A DNA stretch of 64,000 bases from NCBI GenBank assembly GCA_016787755.1, contig JAEUUA010000018.1:62001-126000 (forward strand). Direction: 5' to 3'. Position 1 is the stretch's first letter. The number at the start of each line of letters is the position of its first letter. The translations under genes were made by a program, and so were the position numbers. Positions 1 through 9,342 of this stretch are shown one piece after another. The notes beneath the pieces are model-generated. The model saw only the letters and a list, made by a program, of their open reading frames with translations, searched no databases and was not told where the DNA came from. The stretch comes from Cyclobacteriaceae bacterium. Its GTDB lineage: Bacteria; Bacteroidota; Bacteroidia; Cytophagales; Cyclobacteriaceae.

Positions 1-65
1 ATAACGACCGAGGCCACCAGCCCAGCAGCTATTAAAAACCCTCTATATACTGACTTTTTCCGCAC
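1..65 (-). CDS. N-terminus of an exported or membrane protein (cut by left edge)
   Basis: A reading frame opens on the minus strand at a GTG at 63-65 and runs off the left edge after 21 codons. The visible peptide starts with a basic stretch (R-K-K) followed by about 12 hydrophobic residues (FLIAAGLVASVV), which looks like a signal peptide or first membrane helix. It lies 39 bases downstream of udk in the same direction, so co-transcription is plausible. Too little is visible to name a family. The GTG start is a guess because no ATG is available nearby. Confidence 0.4.
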   Translation of the reverse strand, partial: MRKKSVYRGFLIAAGLVASVV

Positions 66-104
66 GCGTTAGATTTTGAAGACCACAAAAGTAGCGTTTA
101 CAAA

Positions 105-734
105 CTAATTTGCAACTCCCGCCAGGCGGGATTTGAGATAGCCCACCAAAACATCCAACGCACGCTCAAATTTACTGTTATTGGGAATGACCAAATCAGA
201 ACAATGCTTGAGAGGCTCAATTAACTGTTCATATACTGGCATCACATGATTTTCATAGCGATACAAAACATCATTAATATCATAGCCTCGCTCTAGCTGA
301 TCGCGCTTGATTCGTCTGCTGATTTTGATATGATCTTTGGCCTCGATAAAAATTCGTAAGTCAAGTTCCTTTGAGATCTCCTCAAAATATTGAACAAATA
401 AACCCTCTACAATAAGGATAGGTGCCGATTTAAATTCAAGGAGTTTTGCATTAGCCAGCGGTTTATTAAACATGTATTCTTTCTTAACTACATCTTGGCC
501 AGCCTTTAACTTCAACAAATCAGCATGAAAAGCATTGCGATCTATTGAGGTCGGTACATCAAAATTCTCAATCCCATTCTCATCAATCAGCTGCTTATGG
601 ATGGGCTTATAGTAATGATCTTGCGAGATCAGACAAATTTCATTCGGCTGAAAGCAGGAAGACAATCCCTCCAGAAAATACGTTTTACCGGAACCGCTTC
701 CACCGGTAATGCCTATGGTAAAAGGTTTCTTCAT
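105..734 (-). CDS. udk: Uridine kinase
   Basis: Cytosolic pyrimidine salvage enzyme that phosphorylates uridine (and cytidine) to the monophosphate using a nucleoside triphosphate. The 209-residue length is normal for the family. A P-loop GGSGSGKT sits at residues 11-18 after a short beta strand. It is followed by the D-H-Y-Y segment and the FDVPTSID stretch typical of uridine kinases, and R-R-I-x-R-D in the lid region. It follows rdgB with a 95-base gap in a minus-strand nucleotide-handling run. Together with upp at 15943 and hpt at 40842 it gives the window three nucleobase/nucleoside salvage functions. Confidence 0.93.
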   Translation of the reverse strand: MKKPFTIGITGGSGSGKTYFLEGLSSCFQPNEICLISQDHYYKPIHKQLIDENGIENFDVPTSIDRNAFHADLLKLKAGQDVVKKEYMFNKPLANAKLLEFKSAPILIVEGLFVQYFEEISKELDLRIFIEAKDHIKISRRIKRDQLERGYDINDVLYRYENHVMPVYEQLIEPLKHCSDLVIPNNSKFERALDVLVGYLKSRLAGVAN

Positions 735-829
735 GGCATGATTTTTTTAACCGCAGAGAGGCTGGGTTCGTAAAATATTTTCTTTACAGATTTACGATCA
801 ACTCAGCGATCCTCCGCGTGTTTGGCGGA

Positions 830-1414
830 TTAATTGTTTAAGTTTTTCAAATACAAAACTAATTTTTCAACTGCTCGGGCACGATGACTTAGTGAATTCT
901 TTTCAGATAAAGTCATCTCTGCTAATGTCTTTGTCTCGCCTTCCGGAACAAAAATCGGATCGTACCCAAAACCACCCACTCCACGCTTCTCCGCAAGGAT
1001 CGTACCTTTCAAAATTCCTTCAAATTGATTTTTTCCATGCTGAGTAATTAATGTGATAACCGTTCTGAACTGAGCATTTCTTTTATCGATTTTAGACAAG
1101 TTGACCAGCAGCAAATTCATGTTGTCTTCAGAATTTCGCTGGATTCCTGCATACCGAGCGGAGTACACACCGGGCTTACCGCCTAGCGCATCTACCTCAA
1201 GCCCTGTATCATCTGCAAAGCAAGGAACTTTATAACGATCAAACACGTAAGCAGCCTTTTGTAAAGAATTACCTTCCAGTGTTGATTGATCTTCTGCCAA
1301 CTCTTCCTCGCACCCAATTTCCTTGAGGCCTACAATGGTAAAGTCACTTCCTAGTAGCGCTTGAACCTCTGTCCGCTTATGATCATTATTCGTGGCAAAG
1401 CAAATAGTTGGCAT
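830..1414 (-). CDS. rdgB: XTP/dITP diphosphatase (RdgB/HAM1 family)
   Basis: House-cleaning enzyme that hydrolyses non-canonical purine triphosphates (ITP, dITP, XTP) to monophosphates and pyrophosphate, so they are not built into nucleic acids. The family signature ATNNxxK begins at residue 7. Later come ADDTGLEVDALGG with its acidic metal-binding residues, the PGVYSARYAG motif, and GFGYDPIFVPEG followed by SHRARA near the C-terminus. At 194 residues it is full length. It starts 4 bases after the stop of the upstream FKBP gene, so it is very likely translated from the same transcript. Confidence 0.95.
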   Translation of the reverse strand: MPTICFATNNDHKRTEVQALLGSDFTIVGLKEIGCEEELAEDQSTLEGNSLQKAAYVFDRYKVPCFADDTGLEVDALGGKPGVYSARYAGIQRNSEDNMNLLLVNLSKIDKRNAQFRTVITLITQHGKNQFEGILKGTILAEKRGVGGFGYDPIFVPEGETKTLAEMTLSEKNSLSHRARAVEKLVLYLKNLNN

Positions 1415-1418
1415 TAGC

Positions 1419-1922
1419 TTACAGCAATTCTATTTCAAAAACCAAATTTGCATTGGCAGGAATTTTTCCATTGGCTGCTACCGAATTTCCATACGCATAT
1501 CCTGAAGGAATATAAAGTGTAACCTTAGAACCACCAGGTATCAATGGAAGGACTAACTGCCAGCCAAGAATTAAACCGGATAATTTGAATGAAGCGTTTG
1601 TGGACGAATCAAAGACTGTTCCGCTGCCCATGATTTTTCCATTGTAGGCTATCGTAAGTTTATTTTCGAGGCACGGAATTTTATCGCCAGTACCAAGAGT
1701 CGTAATTACGTAGCGCGTTCCATTTGGTTCTGATTGAGCCGTTATGCCCTTTGAAATCAGGTACGCATCTATTTTTTCGATGTCTTTAGTTAACTGCTCC
1801 TGATCGATGCCCGTAAGTTTGCTTTCGGGAACCTGAGGCGTGCAAACCGGATCGGTACCCTTACATCCTTCCAAAAAAAGAAATCCACTACAAAATAAAA
1901 TTCCAAATAAAACCTTCTTCAT
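1419..1922 (-). CDS. FKBP-type peptidyl-prolyl isomerase lipoprotein
   Basis: Predicted lipid-anchored envelope protein of 167 residues. The N-terminus is a basic-hydrophobic signal ending in LEGC, with Cys20 as the likely lipidated residue. The C-terminal half is an FKBP domain: VITTLGTGDKIP, then AYNGKIMGSGTVFDSS, GWQLVLPLIPGGSKVTLYIPS and a closing FEIELL strand. FKBP domains interconvert cis and trans proline bonds and often help fold exported proteins. I chose the ATG at 1922 over an adjacent GTG. The gene lies 6 bases below a longer FKBP lipoprotein, so the two probably arose by duplication. Similar lipoproteins in gliding Bacteroidota include GldI, but orthology is not shown here. Confidence 0.85.
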   Translation of the reverse strand: MKKVLFGILFCSGFLFLEGCKGTDPVCTPQVPESKLTGIDQEQLTKDIEKIDAYLISKGITAQSEPNGTRYVITTLGTGDKIPCLENKLTIAYNGKIMGSGTVFDSSTNASFKLSGLILGWQLVLPLIPGGSKVTLYIPSGYAYGNSVAANGKIPANANLVFEIELL

Positions 1923-1928
1923 CACATC

Positions 1929-2843
1929 TTATTTTATTTCTACCAACTCAAGATCAAATATCAAAATTGCATTCTCCCCAATTATTTCGCTTCTGCGTTG
2001 TGGACCAAAACCAAGAGGTGATGGAATATAGGCTGTCAGCTTGGATCCTTTATTCATTAAAGTAATAGCTTCTTGCCATCCTGCAGCAATTCCCTGTTGC
2101 CCTATTGTAGCTTCCATAGGTTCGTATGGCATTCTCTGCTCATTAAACACATTATTGGCACGAGCCACTGACTCAATACTGCTATCAAAGCAGGTACCGT
2201 CCAATAAAAATCCGGAATAGTTTACTTTTACCGTTTGACCAGTTTTGGCATTTTCACCTTTACCGGCTTTAGTAATTACATACCGTAAACCGGATGGAGT
2301 TTTTTGCGCAACAATAGATTTGGCTTTTAAATACGCAGCAATAGCAGTGGTATCTTTTGCTAATTGCTGTGATTCCTCCAACATAGCTTGTTCATTCTGC
2401 TTGGCAATAGCCGTGCTTTGTAATGCCCGTGCCTGATCTTCGGTAACAATGTCTATTACTCCCAGGAAAAATTTAAATGAACTTGCGGAATCAATATCGG
2501 GTGGATAAGGGCCCCCTTGAAAAAGACTTTTTGCAGAAACACTAAACGTTACGCTATCTCCTTTGGAGAGAAGTTGAATAACTTCTGTAACCACATCACC
2601 TTTAGGTACAGAGTCCTGATGTTGCAGCATAACAGGCATCGGATTTTTTTTGCTATCATTTATTACAGAGTCCTTTCCGTCTTTCAACAGAAAGCTAAGC
2701 ACGCGTATCTCACCTGTTTTGGCAAGTACACCATCGCCCTTACGAACTACTGTATATTTTTGACCCGACTTAGTCTCCTTTGAATCAGAGCAAGAGAAAC
2801 ACAACATGGCCACAAGGGCAAACAACAGAACTGAATTTTTCAT
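1929..2843 (-). CDS. FKBP-type peptidyl-prolyl isomerase lipoprotein with two FKBP-like domains
   Basis: Lipoprotein of 304 residues with a signal peptide and a Cys near position 18. Residues about 25-130 look like a degenerate FKBP domain: VVRKGDGVLAKTGE, then LLKDGKD and a closing FFLGVIDI strand. A linker rich in Glu, Gln and Ala (about 130-165) follows, then a complete FKBP domain with LRYVITKAGKGENA, VNYSGFLLDGTCFDSS, GWQEAITLMNKGSKLTAYIPS and LIFDLELVEI. The C-terminal domain is the probable catalytic or chaperone unit, and the N-terminal copy may serve in substrate binding or dimerisation. It is packed between nrnA (22 bases) and the shorter FKBP gene (6 bases). Confidence 0.85.
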   Translation of the reverse strand: MKNSVLLFALVAMLCFSCSDSKETKSGQKYTVVRKGDGVLAKTGEIRVLSFLLKDGKDSVINDSKKNPMPVMLQHQDSVPKGDVVTEVIQLLSKGDSVTFSVSAKSLFQGGPYPPDIDSASSFKFFLGVIDIVTEDQARALQSTAIAKQNEQAMLEESQQLAKDTTAIAAYLKAKSIVAQKTPSGLRYVITKAGKGENAKTGQTVKVNYSGFLLDGTCFDSSIESVARANNVFNEQRMPYEPMEATIGQQGIAAGWQEAITLMNKGSKLTAYIPSPLGFGPQRRSEIIGENAILIFDLELVEIK

Positions 2844-2865
2844 TTTATGGATTGAATTGTTTTAG

Positions 2866-3885
2866 TTACTTTTTTAATAATTGCTGATACTCGGGCAGGA
2901 TCGATAAAAATTTCTTCAAAGTATTCTCTAATGATAATTTTGAAGATCCCCCGGATGCGTTTTTATGACCACCTCCTTCAAAGTGTTTACGTGCTAATTC
3001 ATTTACTGAAAAATCTCCTAACGACCGGAACGATAATTTTATTTCTTCCTTACGGTCATACATTAACACCGCCATCTTCACCCCTTTGATAGAAAGACCG
3101 TAATTAACCAATCCTTCGGTATCGCCCGTTTGAGCACCAAATTTTTTTAGTTCCTCCTGACTTAACGTCATGTAAGCGGTATGGTATTCAGGTAGCACAA
3201 CCAATTTCTGACTAAGCACAAATCCTGTAAGACGAAGGCGCTCTAATGAATTGGTGTCATAAATATTTAGAGCAATGACATGCGGATCAGCTCCTTTGGC
3301 TACTAATGCTGAGGCCGTCAAAAATTCCTGATGCCGGGTATTGTTATGTCTAAAACCGCCCGTATCGGTCATCAAGCCTGAATATAAGCACGTAGCAATG
3401 TCTTTATCGATAAGATCCGTTTCGCCCAACTCTTCTATCAACTCATAAATAAGCCCAGCCGTAGATGCTGAAGCCGGGTTCCATTTTTCAAAATCAGCAA
3501 ATGCTTCGGGTTCTAAGTGATGATCGATCAGAACTTTTATGCCCTTCGCATTTTTTACCGGATCGGCCAGTTTATTAATACGACTCAAACTGGAAAAATC
3601 TAAACAAAAAATAACTTCTGCTTGTTGAATAAGGTCGATTGCTTTTTGCTCTGGGTTCGGATCGTCATTTGAAAGCGCCAGTACTGTTTCATTGCCCGGC
3701 ATCCACACCAAAAAGTCTGGATAGTTGCTTGGCGAAATTACCGTTACTTCATGACCGTTCTTCTTTAAAAAACCAGAAAGGCCTAATGACGAACCCAATG
3801 CATCGGCATCGGGCTTAAAGTGCGTAACAATAACCACCTTCTTTGGCAGACTGATTAATGACTTAAAGGCCTCTAAATTTTTCAT
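2866..3885 (-). CDS. nrnA: DHH/DHHA1 phosphoesterase, NrnA-like oligoribonuclease/pAp phosphatase
   Basis: Manganese-dependent phosphoesterase, 339 residues. Members degrade short oligoribonucleotides (nanoRNA) and dephosphorylate pAp, and some cleave linear dinucleotides from cyclic-di-nucleotide turnover. Metal-binding motifs are visible in order: HFKPDADALGS (His22, Asp26, Asp28), CLDFS (Asp96), DHH at 121-123 and TDTGGFRH. The DHHA1 substrate domain carries GGGHKNASGG near residue 305. It is the first gene of the minus-strand run that continues through the FKBP genes and rdgB. NrnA-type function is inferred from domain order and length; the exact substrate cannot be read from sequence. 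Confidence 0.88.
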   Translation of the reverse strand: MKNLEAFKSLISLPKKVVIVTHFKPDADALGSSLGLSGFLKKNGHEVTVISPSNYPDFLVWMPGNETVLALSNDDPNPEQKAIDLIQQAEVIFCLDFSSLSRINKLADPVKNAKGIKVLIDHHLEPEAFADFEKWNPASASTAGLIYELIEELGETDLIDKDIATCLYSGLMTDTGGFRHNNTRHQEFLTASALVAKGADPHVIALNIYDTNSLERLRLTGFVLSQKLVVLPEYHTAYMTLSQEELKKFGAQTGDTEGLVNYGLSIKGVKMAVLMYDRKEEIKLSFRSLGDFSVNELARKHFEGGGHKNASGGSSKLSLENTLKKFLSILPEYQQLLKK

Positions 3886-4006
3886 CGAAGGGGCAAAAAT
3901 GGCAATTTTAATTGGGAGTGCATAGCCACGAGACAGAAGGACGATCGTGAAATTGATTTATGCCAAAAAACAATGAAGCATGGCTATGTGCTACGGACTA
4001 AAAGGC

Positions 4007-4014
4007 TAATTTTG
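4007..4014 (+). promoter_or_regulatory. Putative -7 promoter element of ndk
   Basis: The octamer TAATTTTG matches the Bacteroidota -7 consensus TAnnTTTG and ends 45 bases before the ndk start. No convincing -33 TTTG box was seen at the ideal distance. Confidence 0.45.
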
Positions 4015-4059
4015 CGCCCTAAATAAAGACTCTGAAAAACAACTTAAAAACGAGATAAA

Positions 4060-4479
4060 ATGTCAGGAAACAGAACTTTTACGATGATTAAGCCCGATGC
4101 AACAGGAGCTGGAAACACAGGTGCGATAACCAAAATGATTGAAGACGCAGGTTTTCGCATTGTGGCGATGAAAAAAACAAAACTAAGCGCTGAAATGGCT
4201 GGTAAGTTTTATGAAATTCACAAAGAGCGACCTTTCTATGGCGAGCTTTGCGCCTATATGTCAAGCGGCTCAATTGTGCCTATGATTTTAGAAAAAGACA
4301 ACGCAGTAGAAGATTTTCGCAAATTGATTGGTGCCACTGATCCTAAAAAAGCTGCTCCGGGAACAGTTCGCGCCTTATTTGCAAAATCAATAGATGCAAA
4401 TGCCGTTCACGGTTCAGACTCTGATGAGAATGCAGCCATTGAAGGTAATTTTTTCTTCTCGCAGTTCGAACGATTTTAA
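4060..4479 (+). CDS. ndk: Nucleoside diphosphate kinase
   Basis: Transfers the gamma phosphate between nucleoside triphosphates and diphosphates through a phosphohistidine, balancing NTP and dNTP pools. At 139 residues it has the normal bacterial length. Lys11 lies in TMIKPDA, and the active-site His117 lies in the family motif NAVHGSDS. The start is an ATG in an A-rich context (gataaaATG), as is usual for this group. It precedes gcvP by about 127 bases, most of which is a tandem repeat. A TAnnTTTG element lies upstream. Confidence 0.97.
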   Translation: MSGNRTFTMIKPDATGAGNTGAITKMIEDAGFRIVAMKKTKLSAEMAGKFYEIHKERPFYGELCAYMSSGSIVPMILEKDNAVEDFRKLIGATDPKKAAPGTVRALFAKSIDANAVHGSDSDENAAIEGNFFFSQFERF

Positions 4480-4523
4480 GAACTAGATACTTGATGCTGG
4501 ATACTTGATCTCGAGAATCCAAC

Positions 4524-4599
4524 ATCAAGAATCCAGTAACCAGTATCAAGAATCCAGTAACCAGAATCAAGAATCCAGTAACCAGAATCAAGAATCCAG
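4524..4599 (+). repeat. 21-bp tandem repeat array between ndk and gcvP
   Basis: Three complete 21-base units (4524-4544, 4545-4565, 4566-4586), differing at a single position, are followed by a 13-base partial unit (4587-4599). The unit contains atcaagaatccag followed by taaccaga. More degenerate related words (gatacttgat, ctcgagaatcc) extend back to about 4481. The unit length is a multiple of three and contains no stop in the gcvP frame, so the array is open in frame with gcvP. On the other strand it reads as ctggattcttgat words. Confidence 0.9.
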
Positions 4600-4606
4600 A
4601 ACCAAC

Positions 4607-7513
4607 ATGCAATTAGATCCACACTACTCAGAAAAATTTGAATCGCGCCACAATGCGCCTGATTCACACCAAATTGAAGAAATGTTGCGTGTGGTTAACG
4701 CTGCCTCGATTGATGAATTGATTGATCAAACTATACCGGCTAATATCCGGTTAAAAAAATCATTGAATCTTCCGGCTGCGCAATCTGAGTTCGAGTTTCT
4801 AAATGGATTCAAAAAACTGATTTCAAAGAATAAGATTTACAAATCATATCTCGGTACGGGATATTACAACTGTATAACACCGGGCGTTATTCTTCGCAAT
4901 GTGTTGGAAAACCCAGGCTGGTACACGGCTTACACTCCTTATCAGGCTGAGATTGCCCAAGGCCGTATGGAGGCATTGATCAATTATCAAACATTGATCA
5001 TTGACCTTACGGGAATGGAGATTGCAAATGCTTCGTTACTAGACGAAGCCACTGCAGCAGCCGAAGCCATGCATTTGCTGTATGCTTCGCGCAAAGCGAG
5101 CAAAAAGGAAGCTCATACTTTTTTTGTGGATGAGAATACGTTTCCACAAGTAATAGATTTGTTGAGAACCCGCTCAGCACCAATTGGTGTTACGTTGCTA
5201 ATAGGAAGTATTGAAAAATTAGATCTTTCAAATCCAGATCTGTTTGCCATATATGTTCAGAACCCTGACAATAATGGAGAGATAAAAGATTATTCAGCGT
5301 TGATTGAAACGGCACATGAAAAAGAAATTTTTGCGGTAGTTGGTGCCGACCTGATGAGTTTGTTATTAGTGAAGTCACCCGGAGAAATGGGTGCCGATGT
5401 GGTGGTGGGTTGTTCGCAACGGTTTGGGGTGCCGATGGGTTTTGGTGGACCGCACGCAGCATTCTTTGCAACCAAAGGGGAATTTAAAAGACAAATCCCC
5501 GGAAGAATTATTGGTGTTTCAATAGATGCCAGTGGAAATCCGGGTTATCGCATGGCCTTGCAGACCCGCGAGCAACATATACGCAGGGAAAAGGCAACTT
5601 CCAACATTTGTACTGCACAAGTATTGCTATCCGTAATGGCGAGCATGTATGCAGTCTATCATGGACCGGAAGGTTTGAAAAAAATTGCCGGAAGAATTCA
5701 CGGACTTGCTCAATTGCTTGAGAATGGTTTCCGCGAACTTGGTATTAAACAGGTTAACAAGAATTATTTTGATACTCTGAAAATTGAAGTAGCTGATAAA
5801 AAAAGTATTCGAGCAAAAGCAGAAGCGCACGGAATAAACTTCAAATACTTTGCCGATAACCATATTGGAGTTTCGTTGGATGAAACGACTAATATTGAAT
5901 CTCTTGGCTCAATCATCAGCATCTTTATCGAGGATAAACACTCTAATCAGAGGGGAGAATCTGGACAAGGAACAAGTGTAAACTTTGGACGTGCAGAAAA
6001 TATAAGGCTTTCAAAATCCCTAGTCCGAACTTCAAAGTTTTTGACACATCCTGTTTTCAACACGCATCATTCAGAACATGAAATGCTGCGCTACATTAAG
6101 CGATTAGAGAACAAAGATCTTTCAATGGTTCATTCCATGATTTCGTTAGGCTCTTGCACCATGAAATTAAATGCAACCGCGGAAATGATTCCGGTAACCT
6201 GGCCAGAGCTTGGCAACATGCATCCCTTCGCGCCAGCCGATCAAACTCTTGGCTATCAGGAAATGATTACCAACTTGGAAAATTGGTTGAAAGAAATTAC
6301 GGGATTCACAGGAGTATCATTACAACCAAACAGCGGTGCACAAGGTGAGTATGCTGGCTTATTGGTTATTCGCGCCTATCATGAAAACCGAATTGAGCCG
6401 CATAGAAATATTGCATTGATCCCGGCATCCGCACACGGCACAAATCCTGCCAGTGCAGTAATGGCAGGTATGGAAGTGGTGGTGGTAAAATCCGATGCAG
6501 AAGGAAAGATTGACGTATCGGACTTAAAAGCAAAAGCAGAACACTATAAAGACAAGCTTTCATGTTTGATGGTTACATACCCGTCTACGCATGGTGTGTT
6601 TGAAGAATCCATTGTAGAAATCTGCGAAACCATTCATGCGTGTGGTGGCTTGGTATATATGGATGGTGCAAACATGAATGCGCAAGTGGGGTTAACCTCA
6701 CCTGCTAACATTGGTGCGGATGTGTGTCACCTAAATCTTCACAAAACATTTTGTATTCCACACGGTGGCGGTGGCCCTGGCATGGGACCAATCTGTGTGA
6801 ATGATAAATTGAAACCGTTTTTACCGGGTCACGCGGTTGTAAAAACTGGTGGTGAAAAAGCAATTACCGCAGTATCATCCGCTCCATGGGGAAGCGCAAG
6901 CATTTTAGTAATCAGTTACGCATACATCGCTATGATGGGTAGTGAAGGATTAACCAACGCAACTAAGTTGGCGATCTTGAATGCGAACTACATCAAAGAA
7001 AAATTGAACGGTCATTATAAAATTCTTTACACAGGAACGAAAGGTAGGTGTGCGCACGAAATGATTGTTGATTGCCGTGATTTTAAAAAGTCGGGCATTG
7101 AAGTAGAAGATATTGCCAAGCGATTGATGGATTATGGATTCCATGCTCCAACGGTTTCATTCCCGGTTGCCGGCACGTTGATGATAGAACCTACTGAAAG
7201 CGAACCGAAAGAAGAAATGGATCGCTTTATTGAAGCGTTGGTAGAAATCAGAAATGAAATTCGTGATGTGGAAGAGGGCAAAGCTGATAAAGAAGTGAAC
7301 GTTTTAAAACACGCACCACACACGGCAGCAGTAATTACAGCAGACACCTGGACGCTCCCTTATAGCCGACAAAAAGCTGCGTATCCGTTGCCCTTTGTTA
7401 AAGAAGCCAAATTTTGGCCAAGTGTTAGTCGCGTAGACAACGCATATGGTGATCGTAATTTGGTGTGTAGCTGTCTTCCATTAGAAGCTTATAACCAAGA
7501 GGTGCCAGCATAA
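4607..7513 (+). CDS. gcvP: Glycine dehydrogenase (decarboxylating), glycine cleavage P-protein
   Basis: PLP-dependent P-protein of the glycine cleavage system. It decarboxylates glycine and passes the aminomethyl group to lipoylated GcvH. With 968 residues it is the single-chain form that fuses the two halves found as separate subunits in some bacteria. The conserved start reads [10 protein letters not shown], the middle contains [11 protein letters not shown], and the PLP-binding lysine is Lys713 in [17 protein letters not shown] chose the ATG at 4607. An in-frame TTG at 4505 would add 34 residues encoded mainly by the 21-bp repeats and unlike the family. gcvT and gcvH are not in this window. 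Confidence 0.96.
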   Translation: MQLDPHYSEKFESRHNAPDSHQIEEMLRVVNAASIDELIDQTIPANIRLKKSLNLPAAQSEFEFLNGFKKLISKNKIYKSYLGTGYYNCITPGVILRNVLENPGWYTAYTPYQAEIAQGRMEALINYQTLIIDLTGMEIANASLLDEATAAAEAMHLLYASRKASKKEAHTFFVDENTFPQVIDLLRTRSAPIGVTLLIGSIEKLDLSNPDLFAIYVQNPDNNGEIKDYSALIETAHEKEIFAVVGADLMSLLLVKSPGEMGADVVVGCSQRFGVPMGFGGPHAAFFATKGEFKRQIPGRIIGVSIDASGNPGYRMALQTREQHIRREKATSNICTAQVLLSVMASMYAVYHGPEGLKKIAGRIHGLAQLLENGFRELGIKQVNKNYFDTLKIEVADKKSIRAKAEAHGINFKYFADNHIGVSLDETTNIESLGSIISIFIEDKHSNQRGESGQGTSVNFGRAENIRLSKSLVRTSKFLTHPVFNTHHSEHEMLRYIKRLENKDLSMVHSMISLGSCTMKLNATAEMIPVTWPELGNMHPFAPADQTLGYQEMITNLENWLKEITGFTGVSLQPNSGAQGEYAGLLVIRAYHENRIEPHRNIALIPASAHGTNPASAVMAGMEVVVVKSDAEGKIDVSDLKAKAEHYKDKLSCLMVTYPSTHGVFEESIVEICETIHACGGLVYMDGANMNAQVGLTSPANIGADVCHLNLHKTFCIPHGGGGPGMGPICVNDKLKPFLPGHAVVKTGGEKAITAVSSAPWGSASILVISYAYIAMMGSEGLTNATKLAILNANYIKEKLNGHYKILYTGTKGRCAHEMIVDCRDFKKSGIEVEDIAKRLMDYGFHAPTVSFPVAGTLMIEPTESEPKEEMDRFIEALVEIRNEIRDVEEGKADKEVNVLKHAPHTAAVITADTWTLPYSRQKAAYPLPFVKEAKFWPSVSRVDNAYGDRNLVCSCLPLEAYNQEVPA

Positions 7514-7607
7514 CAGCTTCCTTAATTGATTTTGAATTGCCGATTAGTCGCCATTTTTTTAAACAAGATTTCAACTTAACGTTAGCTTCGTAGGCTGCTA
7601 GCGAGCA

Positions 7608-9248
7608 ATGAAAAACTCCCAACTCAATGATTCAAAAATCCCATGGTGGACATGGATTGCACCCTTTGTGCTTTTCCACGCAGCCGGGCACATTTCACTT
7701 TTGTTTAAGTATAGTCAGGGGGTAAGCACATTTTATATTCCAACTGCGATTGCTGTTGTTATGATTAATTGGTGGGGATTTGCCCGTGTAATACCTGCTA
7801 TGTTTATCGTTGCTACATTAAACACCTACTATTGGGGAATTGCCGATTGGCGATTGTGGCCGTTGTTTTCGGCTTCAGAAGTAATTGGGGTGATGATCTC
7901 CTATTTATTGTTTCGAAAAATTGTTAAAGCCAACTACTGGATCCCATCAACACGCGACTTGTTGCTGTTTACCCTTTTTGGAATACTAATTCCAATCATG
8001 GTAGAATTAGTACTGCTTCAATTTACACTCATTTATTTTGGTGAACAATCTCTTAACACATTTGGAGAAAATTTCCTTCACAACTGGCTGGGTGAGTTTA
8101 CTGCGAATTTTGGAATTGCCACACCTTTGCTTTACTCTATCACGCCAGTATTTCAACGAAAGGGTTGGTTACTGCAACCGCCCGAAACAATGTTGCCCAT
8201 CAAGCAATCTAAAACTATATACAGGCACATAGAAATCACATTAATTTATTTATCACTTATCATTCTTTCTCTCACTATTCCTTTCGAAAAATATTGGTTT
8301 GCTTATGGCTTGGTCTCATTATACATCGCCATCCGATTTGGTTTTGGTGATGCACTCTTTTGTAATTTTTATGTTTTCCTAATCACGTATGTCATTCCTG
8401 TGTTATATCCGACTGGATGGAACTTGGCACCAGAAGCAGGCTCACAGATATATTACATTTTTTTAGGCAATCTTCTTTTGTCTCTTTTTGTTGCTATTAC
8501 AGGGCGGGTTATTACAGATCTAAGACAAGTAGAAGAAAATTTAAGTAAACAGAAAAAGGAACTAGAAATCACGAATCAGGAACTCGACCGCTTCGTTTAT
8601 AGCGCTTCCCACGATCTTAGTGCGCCCTTAAAATCTATTTTAGGACTTGTCAGCATCAGCAAAATGGATACTAGCCCCGAGTCTGGCTATCAATATTTAA
8701 ATGAGATTGAGAAAAGTGTTCTAAAGTTAGATTCCTTTATTGCTGAAATTTTAGATTACTCAAAAAACAAACGTATTTCCATTTCAACTGAACAGTTAGA
8801 ACTTAAAGTTCTTTGTCAGGATATAATAGAAAATCTTAAGTACATGGATAATTTTTCAAAAATTCAAATAGATTTAAATGAGATAGATCAAAAAACCATT
8901 CAGCAAGACAAAACTCGAATGAAGATTATTCTGAGTAATCTTATCTCCAATGCCATCCGATTTCAAAAAAGAATCCCAGATCATCAGTCTATTATCAAGA
9001 TCTCATCTATAAAGAAATTGAACTACACATTTATTAATGTGGAAGACAATGGAGAAGGAATCAGATCTGAGTTGAGTCCTAAAATTTTTGAAATGTTTTA
9101 TCGCGCTTCGGATAATTCGCAAGGATCAGGATTAGGTCTTTATATTGCGAAAGAAACAGCCGAAAAGATTGGCGCTAAAATAAGTTTGAAAACAGAGTAT
9201 GGAAAAGGAACTACTTTTACCTTGGAGGTTCCTGAATTAATAAGCTGA
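7608..9248 (+). CDS. MASE1-domain sensor histidine kinase
   Basis: Membrane sensor kinase of 546 residues. The first ~300 residues form a multi-pass MASE1-type integral membrane sensor with about eight hydrophobic segments and the typical FYIPTAIAVVMINWWG stretch. A short coiled coil (EENLSKQKKELEITNQELDRFV) leads into HisKA, with the phospho-acceptor His335 in SASHDLSAP. The ATPase domain shows SNLISNAIRF (N box), EDNGEGI (G1) and GSGLGLYIAKE (G2). No response regulator lies next to it. It has a close relative at 36233-37888 with the same architecture. The ligand is unknown. Confidence 0.9.
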   Translation: MKNSQLNDSKIPWWTWIAPFVLFHAAGHISLLFKYSQGVSTFYIPTAIAVVMINWWGFARVIPAMFIVATLNTYYWGIADWRLWPLFSASEVIGVMISYLLFRKIVKANYWIPSTRDLLLFTLFGILIPIMVELVLLQFTLIYFGEQSLNTFGENFLHNWLGEFTANFGIATPLLYSITPVFQRKGWLLQPPETMLPIKQSKTIYRHIEITLIYLSLIILSLTIPFEKYWFAYGLVSLYIAIRFGFGDALFCNFYVFLITYVIPVLYPTGWNLAPEAGSQIYYIFLGNLLLSLFVAITGRVITDLRQVEENLSKQKKELEITNQELDRFVYSASHDLSAPLKSILGLVSISKMDTSPESGYQYLNEIEKSVLKLDSFIAEILDYSKNKRISISTEQLELKVLCQDIIENLKYMDNFSKIQIDLNEIDQKTIQQDKTRMKIILSNLISNAIRFQKRIPDHQSIIKISSIKKLNYTFINVEDNGEGIRSELSPKIFEMFYRASDNSQGSGLGLYIAKETAEKIGAKISLKTEYGKGTTFTLEVPELIS

Positions 9249-9342
9249 TTAAGCTACTTCAACCCATTGTAAATCTGTGCGTCCATTTATCTTATTAAAT
9301 AGTATTTAATGATCTAGGATTGTGCGGAATACGATAAAAACA

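Noticed and set aside
4505..4606. TTG start that would extend GcvP by 34 residues
   Set aside because: The added part is almost wholly encoded by 21-bp repeats and unlike the conserved family start; the ATG at 4607 fits the family. It is kept only as a finding.
9294..9310. ATTAAAT/ATTTAAT palindrome between two convergent genes
   Set aside because: A/T-only 7-bp stem is too weak to call a terminator.
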